A stretch of DNA of 64,000 nucleotides from Leishmania infantum JPCM5 (lineage: Eukaryota > Euglenozoa > Kinetoplastea > Trypanosomatida > Trypanosomatidae), in contig NC_009420.2 in assembly GCF_000002875.2 (NCBI RefSeq), positions 742,001-806,000 of the forward strand, written 5' to 3'. This document shows, piece by piece, positions 10,969 to 22,600 of the stretch. Both the position numbers and the translations under genes were made by a program. Under the pieces are notes generated by a model. It had not been told where the DNA came from. It searched no databases and saw only the letters and a list, made by a program, of their open reading frames with translations. Every line of letters begins with the position of its first letter. Position 1 is the first letter of the stretch.

Positions 10969-12057
10969 TTTTCCCCCCGTTCTTGGAGTGAAGATTTACA
11001 CCCGGTTCCGGGTAGAGATGTGGCGTTGGTGGTGGATCAGGCAGTGCCCAACGCACTTTTTTTCGCCACTGCTGCCTCGGTGTACGGCGGCTCCTGAATG
11101 ACGCTGTTTTCTTTTGTGTGTTGGGAACCACGCAGGTGTCAGCTGGGGAGGAAAGGCACGAACAAGCGAGTGAAAGCCCGCCGAGAGACGCAGGACATGG
11201 GTGTCCCAACAGAGGCGGAGAGGTGTGAAGCTCATGTGAGGATGGGTGGGGAGGTCAAGGAAAAGGCGAAAGGGAGTCGATGGAGCACTCAAGTGGTGCC
11301 TTTTTTGTTTGCTGTTGTCGCTCTCGTGGAATGGTGGGCGCCATCAACGCAGCGGCGAGTGCCGCCTTCGCTTTGCCTTCTGAGCCCATGCGTGGGCGAC
11401 ACAACGGCAGCGAACACAAAACCCTCCAGTGGCTTTCCGCCAGCAGTGCACCAAAAGTGCTGCACTCCGTTGGCCCGGTCCGTCCTGCAGACGCTTCGAC
11501 CCGTCGGGGCAAGAAGAGAAAAGGATGAGGGTCCACGCGGCTTCAAAAGCCCCCCCCTCTCCTCTTCCTCCTCCCCCTCCCACCGCCACACGCCTCTGGG
11601 CCTACTTCATCGGTAAATCGATAAGCCGAACCAAACGAAAGAGAGATCAACGACACACAAACAGCAGCTCGACGCAGCCATGACCGGCGCGCCAGTGCGT
11701 CCTTGGGGTGTTGAAAAGGTAACGGAGGAGACAGCACAACGCGAAAGAGCACAATAGAAAATGGCTCCAGACGGCAGAGATGGGAGACAGCGGCACACGC
11801 CCTGCGCTGCATGCCTACACTGACAAACAACTCGAGTCGCACGGACGAGAGGAAGCCCAGACAACAACACGAAAGGAGCAAAGAAAGCGTGCGCGGCGAG
11901 TTACGTGCAACCCCGCACACGACACACCCAGCGGTGGCAGCATTGACCTCTTCCTTCGTGGTGCCCCTTGTTACTCCTCCCGAGGTGTCCACAGACATGC
12001 ATGATCACGCATGTATGCGTCTCGGTGCCGTCTGCTGCTTGGCTCTTGGTGCTCGCG
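10969..12057. other. Intergenic spacer
   Basis: Spacer between the trypanin gene and the 496-aa coiled-coil gene, both minus strand. It has pyrimidine/purine tracts but no gene, RNA or repeat that I can support. Confidence 0.5.
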
Positions 12058-13548
12058 CTAGCGGCTTTGGGCCGACGCCATCGCGCGCTCCCTCTTCCCC
12101 TCCAGTGAGGCCTGCTCGCTCTTGATCATTTGCTTTATCTCTACAATCTTGCTATAGATGTCTCGCCATGATTCACCGTGAGAGGCCTCTGCCGCCCACG
12201 ACTTGAGCTCGCGCACGCAGTTCTCAAACTCTTCCTGGCGCCGCTTCGACTCTACCACAGTGCTCGCAGCCGGGCTAATGTAGGTTAGACGCTGCAGTAG
12301 TGCTTCGCGGAAGCACTGATAGCCCAATCGAAGCGCCTGGGCCCGCTGCGCAAAGGCGTGCACCTCGCTGGGCAACTCCGCAAACTCACCTGAGAGCGTG
12401 TGAAGCACCTCCTGGCACTCTTTATGAGCCGAGTCGAGCTCGGCGAGCTCGTCCTGCTGGCTGCGCTGCGCCGCTAGGTAGCGCTCGAGGTCCTGCAGGA
12501 ACTTCGCGGCATGCTCCGGGTAGCTCGCGTACTTCTCCACCTCCACATCGAGAGGTGACTTGGGGTGGATCTCGAAGAGCGTCTTCGACAGCCGCTCTAG
12601 GGTCGACACCTGGAGGTAGAGCCACACCTCCTCCGCCTCTAACAGTGCCTTGTGCACGGGTATCAAGTTTGCTTGCACGTACTCTTGCACGCTATTGAAC
12701 AACACGGCAAAGTTGTTCGACATGGTGGGGTAGTTGTCGGCCAGTGTGGCGCAGTACTCTTGCACGTGGTCGGGCTCCTGCATCGCCTCCAGGTTCGTCA
12801 GCTGCTGTCGGCACCACCCCGTTAGCTTGGCGCACTCAGCGTAGAACACCTTCAGCTTTTCGTCCCGCGCCTCGCGCATGGCATCGCCGCGACGGACGTG
12901 ATCGCCGGCCTCGGTCGCCAGATTCATGACCTCCAGAAACAGCGCCTCATCCTCATCCAGGTACGTCTTAGCCGAGAGCTGCAACTGAGCCGTCTTGGTG
13001 CGGAGCGACTGCAACATGCGCTCCAGCGCACCCTTCTTCGCATCCCATGACTTGGGATCGGTAAACCGCTTGTCCTGTTGGCTTAGCCGATCGTCGCGGA
13101 TGTCTTCGAGTCTCTTCGTGAGTACCGCCTTGAATACGGCGCGCGCCAGAGAGAGGTGGTCGTGCAGCTCTGATAGCTCCTTGGCATAGGCAACAAATGC
13201 TTCAACGTCAGCATCACTGCCGGTAGCGCTGAGTTTGCTGTGGTGGCCGTGCCCTGTCGACTGCAGACGCGCCTTCTCTGCCCGCAAAGCGGCCACCTCT
13301 CTCTCCGCATCCTCTGCGCGGGCGATAGCGTCTTTCACCTCCATTATGCTGCCGTCAGGCGAGATCAGCTTCTCCATGCCGAGCGCAAACAGGCCACTCG
13401 TCTCTTTGAGAGTGTTGGCGGTTTCGCTCTTGGTGAGGGTGGTGTCCCTCTGCTCTATTTCCTTTGCTGCCTCGTAGGACTTGCGCAAGTCATCACGCAG
13501 CTGGGCAAGGGAGTCGAAGGCGCCGTAGCCGACACTTGTGCGCTGCAT
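12058..13548 (-). CDS. Helical coiled-coil protein, hypothetical (496 aa)
   Basis: A continuous frame from MQRTSVGYGAFDSLAQLRDD to a stop at 12058-12060. The sequence is alpha-helical throughout, rich in Glu, Ala, Leu, Lys and Gln with heptad-like spacing, and has no transmembrane or signal segment. A coiled coil covers about residues 60-100, followed by long helices containing Trp and Tyr that resemble spectrin-type bundles, and a Lys/Arg/Glu tail (EGKRERAMASAQSR). I do not recognise the family. A cytoskeletal role is a reasonable guess but unproven. The coding call rests on length and G/C-ending codon use. Confidence 0.8.
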   Translation of the reverse strand: MQRTSVGYGAFDSLAQLRDDLRKSYEAAKEIEQRDTTLTKSETANTLKETSGLFALGMEKLISPDGSIMEVKDAIARAEDAEREVAALRAEKARLQSTGHGHHSKLSATGSDADVEAFVAYAKELSELHDHLSLARAVFKAVLTKRLEDIRDDRLSQQDKRFTDPKSWDAKKGALERMLQSLRTKTAQLQLSAKTYLDEDEALFLEVMNLATEAGDHVRRGDAMREARDEKLKVFYAECAKLTGWCRQQLTNLEAMQEPDHVQEYCATLADNYPTMSNNFAVLFNSVQEYVQANLIPVHKALLEAEEVWLYLQVSTLERLSKTLFEIHPKSPLDVEVEKYASYPEHAAKFLQDLERYLAAQRSQQDELAELDSAHKECQEVLHTLSGEFAELPSEVHAFAQRAQALRLGYQCFREALLQRLTYISPAASTVVESKRRQEEFENCVRELKSWAAEASHGESWRDIYSKIVEIKQMIKSEQASLEGKRERAMASAQSR

Positions 13549-15016
13549 TTTCCCCGAGTTTCTGTTGCTCTCGCCCGCTCACCTTGGAGGTATTTGGTTT
13601 TTTTGTTTTGGGTGCGCGAAGCTTCTCAGCGCGTTCTCCGAATTCTAAACATCAAAGGAGCAAAGAAGCACGAATCCGATGAAGAGATGACAAGTGGCAG
13701 GGGAAAGAGAGACGTGACAAGTGGGCGACAAAAGACGTTATCACAGCAATCTGCGTAATCCACACGAGCAGCAGTGCGTGGCGTGTTTTCTTTTCCCTGT
13801 GTGTGCGTGAGTTGGTCTGCCTCTGTGAGCCGAGTGGTGGTGGGGGGGAGGGGGTACCGTGCGGTCGTGACTGACCAGGAGGGGTGCAATGCGTATCTAT
13901 GCGAGCAAGGACACCTACTGCAACGCCCTTGTCCGATGCGATGATCAGTTGCCGTGAAGCTTCCCTAAGCCCGTTCACGGTGCAGCGGAGAAGCGAGCTG
14001 CGCCTTGGATAGCTGGGACAAGGGCGTTAACCGAGGTTGGGCAAAAGCGACAAGACACGAAGTGCGTGGGAAAGTGTGCAGAAAAGAAAGACGCAAACGA
14101 TGAATACAAACGCACACAGGCACTCTCGTTACAAGCAGTAAACCAGAAGGCAGAAATATATATATATATTTCAATGCACCAACGACTGCATGGCAGTCCA
14201 ACGCACGCGCAGGCGTAGCGAAGATGTCAGGAGAAAGAGGAAAGAGGAAAGGGAGAGTGAAGCAGGAGAGCAGGCGGAAGCAGACTGGCACAACCGCCTG
14301 TTCGGCCGGATGCGCTGCAGGCTACATTGCATGCGCGCCCTCTAGTGCCCCACGTGTGTCACACGCTTGACAGCTCCTTCCTTCTGCGCTCTCTGCCTTA
14401 CAGCGGAGAGAGGCACACGCAGGTAGGTTGTGCAAGAGCAGCGGCGACGCTAAGCCACGCCACACACACGTGAAAAGCGGCGTAGACCCAAACGCGCAGC
14501 GAAGGCAACAACGAAGGGAGCCCAGAGGCATAGCAACCATGGGCTCACACATCTGCGCTTACCCGCCCGTTCCGCCTGCGAAGCTCCTTCACCTGCCATG
14601 GGCATATCTCAGAGAACACATCAAGGTGTGTGAGTGCGTGTGTTCGTTTGTCATGGCGTTGCGGTCGTTTTTTCCTGCTCTTTTCACCTCGTCGACGAGA
14701 GAGAGCAAAGCAAAAAAAAAAAGAAAAAAAGACGTATCGTGGCGCCCGCACTGCACACGGAGGGGACGCCTTCCAAGCATCCGGTGGCATAACAGAGCGA
14801 GAGTATGAGGAGAAAGGACCTGCGAAAAGAAAAGAGGGGTGAGAGAGGGAGAGAGCACGCGATACGTGAAGCATACGCGCACACAGACTTACACAACGCC
14901 GATTCCCTCTCACGCTGCGCTCGCGCCACCACCACCGCTAGCACCACCGTTGCGAAGGATGGTTCCCCCCAGCCTCGCGTCCTCCGGGGCGGCACGTTTC
15001 TCGTCTCACAGCCGGC
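13549..15016. other. Intergenic spacer / eL43 3' UTR
   Basis: About 1.5 kb without a supportable gene. It includes an (AT)n run at about 14157-14169 and an A-rich tract at 14708-14730. Part of it should be the 3' UTR of the eL43 mRNA. Confidence 0.5.
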
Positions 15017-15295
15017 TTAAATCTTGGCCAGCTCGCGCAGACGGCGGACCGTGGAGCGGACGGTGCTGTTGTTGGGAGTGCTCAGGGTGTACGCACCACC
15101 GGCAACCGTCTTGCTGCAGCCGTCGCAACGCCAGATGCCGACAGCCTTGCGGCGGAATGCAAACTTACCGCAGAAGGAGCAGAAGTGCTTGGCGTGCTGG
15201 GACACTTCAAGCTTCTTCGCGCGCTTGCGCGGGTTTGCGCCGTAACGGGTGCCGTAGCGGCCCATCACACCCATCTTCACTGTGCGTTTCGCCAT
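15017..15295 (-). CDS. RPL37A: 60S ribosomal protein eL43 (L37a)
   Basis: A 92-aa cytosolic large-subunit protein, exactly the usual eukaryotic length. It opens [20 protein letters not shown], matching the family N-terminus, and carries the C4 zinc ribbon C39-x2-C42 ... C57-x2-C60 in the contexts CSFCGK and CDGC. It ends with the basic helix [15 protein letters not shown]. The start at 15293-15295 sits in GCCATGGCT. It is a single copy in this window within the leftward cluster, beside non-ribosomal genes. Identification is secure from the overall match and the Cys spacing. Confidence 0.97.
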
Positions 15296-17754
15296 GGCTA
15301 GAACGAGAAACGACTATGTAGCCAGTGATAAACGCATGGAGGAATGAAGCGTTGTGTTATCATGTCGTCAATAAGGGCGGTTTGAACACGCGCCAATGAG
15401 CACAACACCCACACCCAGACACGTATGTACAAACACATCACGTGCACATGAGTGTGTGTCGTGAAAGGCATCAAGAGAGAACAACGTAGCCAGGAAGAAA
15501 GAAAAGGTTAGGAGTGTGAGAACAGATAGGATGTCGGTGGGCAAGAAAAGAGATGAAAGCGCCATGCTCAAAGCACGAAGTGAGAACAGAATTGCGCAGC
15601 TAAGTCACGGCGTACGTGCACTCATAGAGAAATACATACAAGAGCGATAGGAAGCAAACATGACCTCTCTTGCCGTCTTCGTTTCTTTTCTTTTTCGGAT
15701 GTTCCTGCCAACGCTCGGGATGTGCTCGTCCCATGAGCGCACTCACAAATAGAGAAAGCTCGCCTCACATCGAGCAAGGTGGAGGCACGAATGAAGAAAG
15801 ACGCACGCCAGTCCGATATATTTCGAAGCACTGTTCCGTCCTCTCTTCAGAACCTCCGAGACGCGCCACGGCTATCTGCAAGCGTGCACGCGCCTTCTTA
15901 TCTAAGTTTCTTCACTTTGTTTGACTGATGACGTCTTGATGTTGGTATGTGGGCACAGTTGAAGAAAGAGGCGGGAGAGCCTCAGGCGGCACCCAAGCCA
16001 CATCAGTTTCGTCGCAGCGCTCAGCTCCTCATCAGACGACTCGCTCACAGCAATGCACAAGGCGAGGCGGCGGTATCCGCACGCAGACAGAAGCATAGCC
16101 TCTCCGCCGTCTCAGCAGCTATACCTCCGCCAGCCAATCCCAGAAGAGACAATGACGAGAGTCTTTTGCGCAAAGGGTAGGCAATATCAACTCAACCGTG
16201 TGTGCGTGTGTGTGGAGGGGGCCGACATTGTCTTCGTTTTTTTTTCTTCTTTCGCTTGCACGGAATGAGAAAGCGTGAAGAAGAGCAGCGCAAGAGAGCA
16301 GGAGAGAAGGAAGCAAAGACCGGACAATAGCAAAGGCGGCAGGGTCGTTACACAACGTCATGCACAAAGTCGGGTGCACTCAACTACACAAACGCAAGCA
16401 CGCACACATGCACACAGAGACTGGATGTTCGCTGCGGAGACGAAAAAAAAAACAAAGCAGCAGCTTCTGCAGCTGCAACTACGGTGAAAAAGAGGGAGGC
16501 ATAGGTACAAATAAATGAGAGCATTGAAGTACGACAAAACGAGAAAGCACAAGAAGCAAGTCGCACATCAGCCATGCGACCTAACCCCTCCCGCTACCCA
16601 TCATGAGCAAGGCCTCGAAAGCAAAAGAGGAGATGTGCCGGCGCCCTTCGTGGTCAATGTCGGGTGTCTGCCTCATGCGGTGGAGTCGGCAAACAGCTTG
16701 AAGGAGGAACAGAAAAAAAGAAGCAAAGAAAACATAGGAAAGACCGGAGGAAAAGACACACGTCAGTCCGAATTCCGCGAAGAAAAAACGGCGAAGTCGG
16801 CCTCCTCCTCCCTTTCATGGCACTCGGCGGCAGCAACGACTGCGGCAGCAGAAAAACAGCACAGAAAAAAAAGAGTCACTACGAGGGTAACGCCAAACTC
16901 CTATCCTCTGCCTCTCTTTTCCCCTCTATCTTGTTCGTTCGATTCTCCCATATCGTTCAAACTTTCCGTCCCTCATCCACCACCAGCACCACCTTCCTCA
17001 TCCACCCTGTTCCTCTCTTCGGCGCAGGTGAGGCACGCGCTCAAACATGTCGTGCCGCACCTCCAGAGCCACGAACAGACGAGCTGAGGACCAGCATGCA
17101 GCGGCAGATAAGAGAGCGAAAGGGTAAGTGGGCTCGGGTGGATCAGACGTGGGAGAAGGAAACATCGAAGGGGGTGTCTGTGTCAAGACGCAGAACCGAT
17201 CTATGAAACGAATACACATACAGAGAGAGAGAAAGAGACAGGAATGCAAATGTACGCTAGCCCCTCGTGTCCGTGTGGGCATAGCGCTCATACACACCAC
17301 GGACTATTCAAAAGGGCGAACGCATGAGAGAGGAATACGTCGGCGGCCAGTCAGTGACTTCCTCACGCAGAACCCAGACATGCACACGCACGCCGTGGCC
17401 CTACCAAAACAGACATTAGAGGTAAAGCAGAGGCTCACGCTTTGCTGCTTGTCTACTCTCACCCGTCTTTGGGGCAACCCGCATTTTCGATTATCCAGCT
17501 CAGTGGTGCCGCTTTATGCGGCATCTGCCCTCCTCTTCCTCTATCCCTCATCTCCTTTTGTCCCGAACCGCCAACGACAGAGAGCACCCGCTTATTTGCC
17601 TTCGTGTTTTATGTTCCTTCAGCAGCGCACGTGGCGCACTTTTCGTTTCGTGTGTTTTTCGCCCGTCGTGAGGACAAAAAAGAGGGAGGGCGAAGAAGGA
17701 AGAAATGAGGTCAGGAAGAGAGACGCACGCATGCCAAAACACACAGAACAGTGT
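15296..17754. other. Long intergenic spacer / RING-gene 3' UTR
   Basis: About 2.5 kb between eL43 and the RING gene. Several open frames of up to 250 codons occur on both strands, but they are runs of Lys/Arg/Ser or His/Ser/Cys from purine- and pyrimidine-rich DNA, without G/C-ending codon bias. No tRNA, snRNA or repeat family is recognised. Confidence 0.5.
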
Positions 17755-18675
17755 CTACACGTACGCCAAAAGCTGGATCAAAATGAAGACGAGAAAGAGG
17801 CTAATGATCAAGTGGCGCACGATGGTTGGTGGCGAAACATCGTCGGTAGGGTCTTCCATCGAGGAAGCTGCGGAGGCTAGATGCGTGGCGGCTGGTGGCG
17901 TCCGTGCCTGGGTCGGCCTGTCCGTTGACGCCTCGTGCTCTGCCTGACTCGTATTTGCCGGCTCCGGGTGACCGCGCAGGCGGTTGTACCAGCGCGCCGA
18001 CGCCTGCACCCACTCACGCCACGGCGCGTAGTGGTACAGGGTCCAGATCGCCACAACAATGATGGAGAAAAGCACCCCTGTGCCGCCACCGAAGAAAAAG
18101 ATGCCACTGCCCATGGTCAGCGGCATGCCACCGCGATTTATGTGGACATTCTGGAACTGGTGACGCTGCTGGGGACGAGGACGAGGCGGCGCACGATTGG
18201 CATTTGGGCGCGGGTGGTGCTGCTGTTGCTCCGGCTGCTGCTGTTGCTCCGGCTGCTGCTGTTGCGAGGATGCCTGGCCCGAACGTCGTGCGTCGCGAGC
18301 AGGGGCAAAGCTGTAAGCGCTAGGGCGGCTGAAAAACGCCTCCTGCGCCGGGTCGGAAACGGTTGCAGCACTCTCTGTGGCGGCTGTCGCGGCCGCCGTT
18401 GTCGTTGCTGGTGCTGAGAGGGTGCCTTGACCACTGCCCGCCTTTGCCGCCGGCTGTCGGCCCTTGCCGTACAAGGGAATGATGTCACCAGCCATCCGCT
18501 CATCGACACGGCCTTTGCAAACCGGGCACTCTGGCGCGCCAGCCGCGCTGTGCAGCCAGTGATCGAGGCATTCCCAGCAGAAGAGGTGGCCGCAGCGGGT
18601 GACGACCGGCTCTGTGGCGGTGTCGAAGCAGATAGCGCACGAGAAGTCCACCGCAGGAGGGCTGGTCGACGTCAT
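17755..18675 (-). CDS. Membrane-anchored RING-finger E3 ubiquitin ligase, RNF5/RNF185/RMA1-like
   Basis: A 306-aa protein when started at the ATG at 18673-18675 (MTSTSPPAVD). The open frame runs on upstream, but that part is UTR-like. A C3HC4 RING begins at once: C13, C16, C28, H30, C33, C36, C50, C53, with the FCWECLDHW signature of the RNF5/RMA group. Known members act in ER or mitochondrial protein quality control by ubiquitinating membrane substrates. A disordered middle carries Ala/Thr stretches and a Gln-Pro repeat (three QQQ-PE units near residues 140-160). Two hydrophobic segments follow: a Gly/Phe-rich span (FFFGGGTGVLFSIIVVAIW) and a C-terminal span (LIISLFLVFILIQLLAYV) at the very end. 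This RING-linker-two-TM order matches the family. Substrates are unknown. Confidence 0.85.
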   Translation of the reverse strand: MTSTSPPAVDFSCAICFDTATEPVVTRCGHLFCWECLDHWLHSAAGAPECPVCKGRVDERMAGDIIPLYGKGRQPAAKAGSGQGTLSAPATTTAAATAATESAATVSDPAQEAFFSRPSAYSFAPARDARRSGQASSQQQQPEQQQQPEQQQHHPRPNANRAPPRPRPQQRHQFQNVHINRGGMPLTMGSGIFFFGGGTGVLFSIIVVAIWTLYHYAPWREWVQASARWYNRLRGHPEPANTSQAEHEASTDRPTQARTPPAATHLASAASSMEDPTDDVSPPTIVRHLIISLFLVFILIQLLAYV

Positions 18676-20483
18676 CGGTTTCAATCGGCACAGGAGGGAG
18701 TTGTTGTGCTCAGAGACGCGTGTGTGGGAGGGTCGTCTCTCGACCAGTCGAGTGAGAAAGAGTTGTGCGCCAGCTCGACTCCTGATGAAGGTAGCTGGAG
18801 TGGAGAAGCGTAGAACCCCGAACCGCAAACATAAAGGACAAGAGAAGTCGACACGCAACGCCAACCCTCGGCCTTTTCCGATCCACGTCACTCCAAAGGA
18901 AATGAAAAGCAACAACTCCGCCCCTCTGCACTGATGGGAGAAAGCGACAAAGTGAGAGGGAAAATGAGGGAAAAAAGATGATGCAGCCACATCAAGACAC
19001 GGCGTCCCAGAACAGGGGAATGACGGCAAAGAAGATGAGCAGCGGTGAAAGCAAACACTAGACACAGCACACACAACGCCTTTTTTTTGGGGGGGGCGCG
19101 ATGCTGAGAACGTAGAAGCTAAAGCGCGTGTATCTCTGTGATGGTCGGGCTCTTGCGGAGTTGCGGGGAACACGATGAGCACGCGAGAGAGGTGAGTGAG
19201 AGGTAGCAAAGAAAAGACCCAGGTAGAAGAAACCCGAAAGAGGAAGACGAAACAAAACAACGGTATGTTGTTTGAGAAAAGTAAACAGGACGCCCACAAA
19301 GAGGGGAGCAATGAAGCAGCAGCTGCCAAAAGGAAAAAGCGCTGCTTCAGCTTGTGTGTAGGAGGGGGAGTCAGTGCGGGCTGTGAAGTATAAGTCTGCT
19401 GTAGGGATAGTGGAGACAGCAAGTGCCGGGCAGCCCGGAATGGCGTTTTTTTTTTGTTGTTGTTCTTGCTGTGTTTGTTTTCGTTAGCCGTTTTTAGTCT
19501 GCGAGAGAAAGAGGCAGATGGAGAGCAAAGAGGCAAAAACAAAAAGGGAGGAGACGGACTGGTATAACAGTATTGTTCGGTACTGGCCGCGGTAGCAACG
19601 TTGACGGAGAAACAAGCAACGGCATACGGCACACACAGAAAGGCAGCAGGCGGAAAGGGGGCAAGAGGCAATTAGGCGCAGGAGGAGGTGTAGCAGTGCG
19701 GTAGCCCTTGTGGCGATGCCTTTGAGGATCACTCAAGAGAGAGACCGACGGAGAGCGTGAACGAGGAAGCCTGGGATGGGAGAGGGAGGAGTTGGAGAGG
19801 AGAAAACACGTCACCGTTCCTTTTCGGCTCTTCCTGTCTCAGGGGTGGTGAAAGACCTTGCATGGATGCCAGAGGTGAAAGGTGCACGGCACGCTGGATT
19901 TTTTTCTTCGGGGTGGGGAGAAAACTTTTCGGTCCACCATGCAGAGATGTTTCGACGGGTAGTGAATGTATCCATGGGCTCGAACAACGGCGTGGAGGCG
20001 GAGACGAGACGGTGTTGAAAAAGAGTAACACCACATACACAGCATCACCGCCGCACTGACTTCAGAGGTAGCAGGGGAGACGATAAAATATGAATACTAG
20101 ACTGCCGCGGTGCCTTCTTCAGACCTGGTTGGCCCATACTCTTTCAGAGTGGCGTCGTGGCCGCTTTATCGAGCACACACATTGAAGATGCCACCGTTGT
20201 AAAGCACGACGCTGGTTGTGTCACATGCGAAAAGAGAGAAACGGCAGCAGCCCCACACACAAGGGTGTCGTACACCCTCCCTGCCTCACCCCCACACCCA
20301 GCAAATTTTCATCCTTCCTATCACTTGTTTTATTTGCTTCTTGGTCCAGGACAGGTCCTAGTCGCTGAGCCGTGCGCAGCGTAACAGCAACAAAACGCCT
20401 TCGGCACAGCACTGGCATGACAAATGAGGCACTCACTCGCATGGGCACGGTGGATCGCACACCATCCCAGCACCAACGAAGGG
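18676..20483. other. Intergenic spacer
   Basis: Spacer upstream of the RING gene. It has homopolymer runs (T/G at about 19081-19098 and T at about 19446-19456) and no supportable gene. Open frames here are low-complexity purine- or pyrimidine-derived. Confidence 0.45.
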
Positions 20484-20484
20484 C

Positions 20485-20783
20485 CTAGGTGCCCTCCTGT
20501 CGAGCCTCTCGTGTGGCGGCGTCGCTGAAGGGGCAGTTCACCGCCTGCCCCTCGCCCGGTGCGCTCGGCACAACTTGAGGCAGCCTGCGCGGCGGCAGCG
20601 TCGAGCCGGAGCACTCACTCACGTTGTCATCCTCTACCGCCACCGCTGTGCGGAGAGAGGGGACGCAGTCCGCAGACGCGCAGAAGTGCAGCATGTCGTC
20701 GTCTGAGATGCCGCCAGCGAAGCCCGACGTCCTGCTCGCGTACAGCGCAGATTTCGTCAGGTGCACCTTGTACGGCTCGTCCG
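20485..20783 (-). pseudogene. Orphan coding relic (about 99 codons), truncated at a SIDER-like repeat
   Basis: On the minus strand the segment reads as protein from DEPYKVHLTKSALYASRTSG to a TAG at 20485-20487. It uses strongly G/C-ending codons like the true genes nearby and unlike the surrounding spacer. Immediately upstream in the reading direction, the sequence becomes the dispersed repeat found again near 40.6 kb. The open frame continues into it (start codons at 20829 and 20814) only because the repeat happens to be open. The encoded tail is acidic and Ser/Pro-rich with several Cys (DDDMLHFCASADC). I do not recognise the parent gene. It is most likely the 3' end of a gene whose 5' part was lost. 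A short expressed gene starting inside the repeat is the alternative. Confidence 0.5.
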
Positions 20784-20975
20784 GGCCACTCCGACGCCAC
20801 CCCATCCAGGGCATGAACGCCGATATCACTAGCGATTCGCCACACTGACCTCACGACGCTGTAGGTGCTTGACGGTGCCATCACCTGAAGTGGCTCGGCA
20901 TTGGGAGGGGATAGGGGGGTGCTTGACTTGCTCACGGAGTGGATACTAGACCCTGACACCACGCTGAGGTATCCT
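20784..20975. repeat. SIDER-like dispersed repeat, short copy A
   Basis: About 190 bases nearly identical to 40566-40760 in the same plus-strand orientation, sharing the run CCACTCCGACGCCACCCCAT, the ATATCACTAGCGA core and the closing GACACCACGCTGAGGT. The homology starts abruptly at 20784, where the coding relic begins, so the copy is truncated. Assignment to SIDER (degenerate retroposons common in Leishmania 3' UTRs) is inferred from dispersal, size and position. Confidence 0.75.
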
Positions 20976-22110
20976 CCCCCGCCCGTCTTCAGGGATGGGA
21001 AGAAGACGGGGCATCCAAAGCGAAAATGTGAATTAAGGGAGGATGAGAGAGGAAACTGGCTGCCCCAGCACGCAGCTCGCATTCCGTGGCGCAGCTGCGC
21101 ACGCGGGCACGGCCAGGCGGCACTTGCTCCTCCCACGTGCGCCGCTTCAACGGCTCGAATAGTCCTGCTCGTTCTTGTTAGCGCGTGCTCTCGTCATCGT
21201 TCTCGAATAACGAAGCGCAGAGGTGAAAGATACTTAAGATACGTGAAACAAAGCCAAAAGGGGGAAAGACGGAATGAAGTGAGTCAATGTGACGCGACGA
21301 GAAAACGGCGCGCGGGAGGAATGCAGAAGTGCACCAGAGGACGAGAGGGAGCGCCGGCGTTTACGTACACATAACGTTAGAGCGGCGGGAAGCGAGCACT
21401 TCTCAGGTTGTAGAGCACGTCTCAAGCAATGAACCTTTTTATCAGCGTCCGGTCGTCTTCGGCGTTGCATTCATTTCTGAATCATCTTGGCTGCTTTTTA
21501 CCGTTTTTCATATGATTAGGTCAACTAAACAAAAAAAAGAAAGTGGAGCATGCCAGTGGGGGGGTGCTCTCTCTCGTCGGGTAACTTCTGTCCGTGTGTG
21601 CCGATTTGCGCGTGGGTACTGAAGCTGCCTCGTCTGCACACGGCTGTTGCGTCACTCCTTTCAGCACACTGCTACTCTCCTCCTCGCGCGTAGGTACACA
21701 CAGCGCGACCACAGCCAGAGGTTGTGGAGAGATGCTTGCAGCCGAGCACTTCTAATTATCCACTCCCCCGCCACTTCTCCCCCATCGTTCAACAAGAGGA
21801 GGAAAAGCGCGGGAGATCAGAGAGGCAGGTGCGGAAGCAAGGATGAGCACTGGCTAATACACGAAAAAAAAAAGAAGACACCGACAGGTTTTTTTGCATA
21901 ATCAGCGGCGCGCCTCCTACACAATACATGCAAACACACGGCAGAGGACGGAAAAGCACACTAGAAGCCTGAAGACTAAACACGAATAGATCAACGCCAG
22001 CAGCACGCACACACGAAAGAAAAAAAGTTAGGGAGGGGAAGGGGGACGAAAAAAAAAGATGAATGCAAACAAAAAAAAAACAGGGAGAAGCTTTTTTTGT
22101 ATACGGAACC
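20976..22110. other. Intergenic spacer
   Basis: DNA between two SIDER-like copies. It carries A-rich tracts (for example 21531-21540 and 22050-22080) but no recognised gene. Confidence 0.4.
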
Positions 22111-22600
22111 ATTCTTTGCCATACATGAGTTCAACTAAGACCCACCCGATCTGCCACAGGCACATCGCGTGGTGCGAAACAGACACGCGCTACAGCGGCG
22201 CCAAATCAGCCACTGGAGCACGGCCACTGCCTCAAGCGCTACCCACCCCTCGCTTCGCAGGCGGACACGTGGTGCATCTCTCGGGGTGACTCGGACTCCC
22301 CCACCAGTATGCAGAGAGAGCCGAGTGAGATACGTTTGAGTCACACTGACACTCTGCCTAACATATGGATGGTACAGACATGTTCACACTGTAGCAGGTC
22401 GCTCCGACGCCACGCCATCGAGGACCTGACAGCAGACATCAGTAGCAATACATCGCCCTGACCTCCCTACATCGTAGGCGTTTGATTCTTTGAAAACCAG
22501 CATTGGTTCGGCAGTTGCAGGGGTTAGGGGGCTGCCTGTCTTCTTCCCAGAGGGCAGGGGCACGGGGCTTTGATACCATGGCGCTGGAGTCTCCGTGCTC
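22111..22600. repeat. SIDER-like dispersed repeat, diverged long copy C
   Basis: Corresponds along its length to 40240-40760. It starts ATTCTTTGCCATACATGAGT (against ATTCTCTGCCATACAGCATG), keeps TGCCACAGGC near 22151 and GACACTCTGCCTAACATATG near 22349, then GCTCCGACGCCACGCCATC near 22403, and ends in a GGGGCTGCC-type G-rich tail. It is more diverged than copies A and B, so probably older. It lies just past the stop of NT2 and therefore probably in the NT2 3' UTR, antisense to that transcript when read on the plus strand. Confidence 0.7.

Noticed and set aside
16920..16960. GTTCGATTC, resembling a tRNA B box
   Set aside because: No A box or acceptor/anticodon stems could be placed around it.
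16515..17087. 190-codon plus-strand open frame in the spacer before the RING gene
   Set aside because: It runs against the cluster direction, is rich in Lys/Arg/Ser from purine tracts and shows no G/C-ending codon bias.
17128..17880. 250-codon plus-strand open frame
   Set aside because: It overlaps the RING gene antisense and spacer DNA, with no domain and no codon bias.
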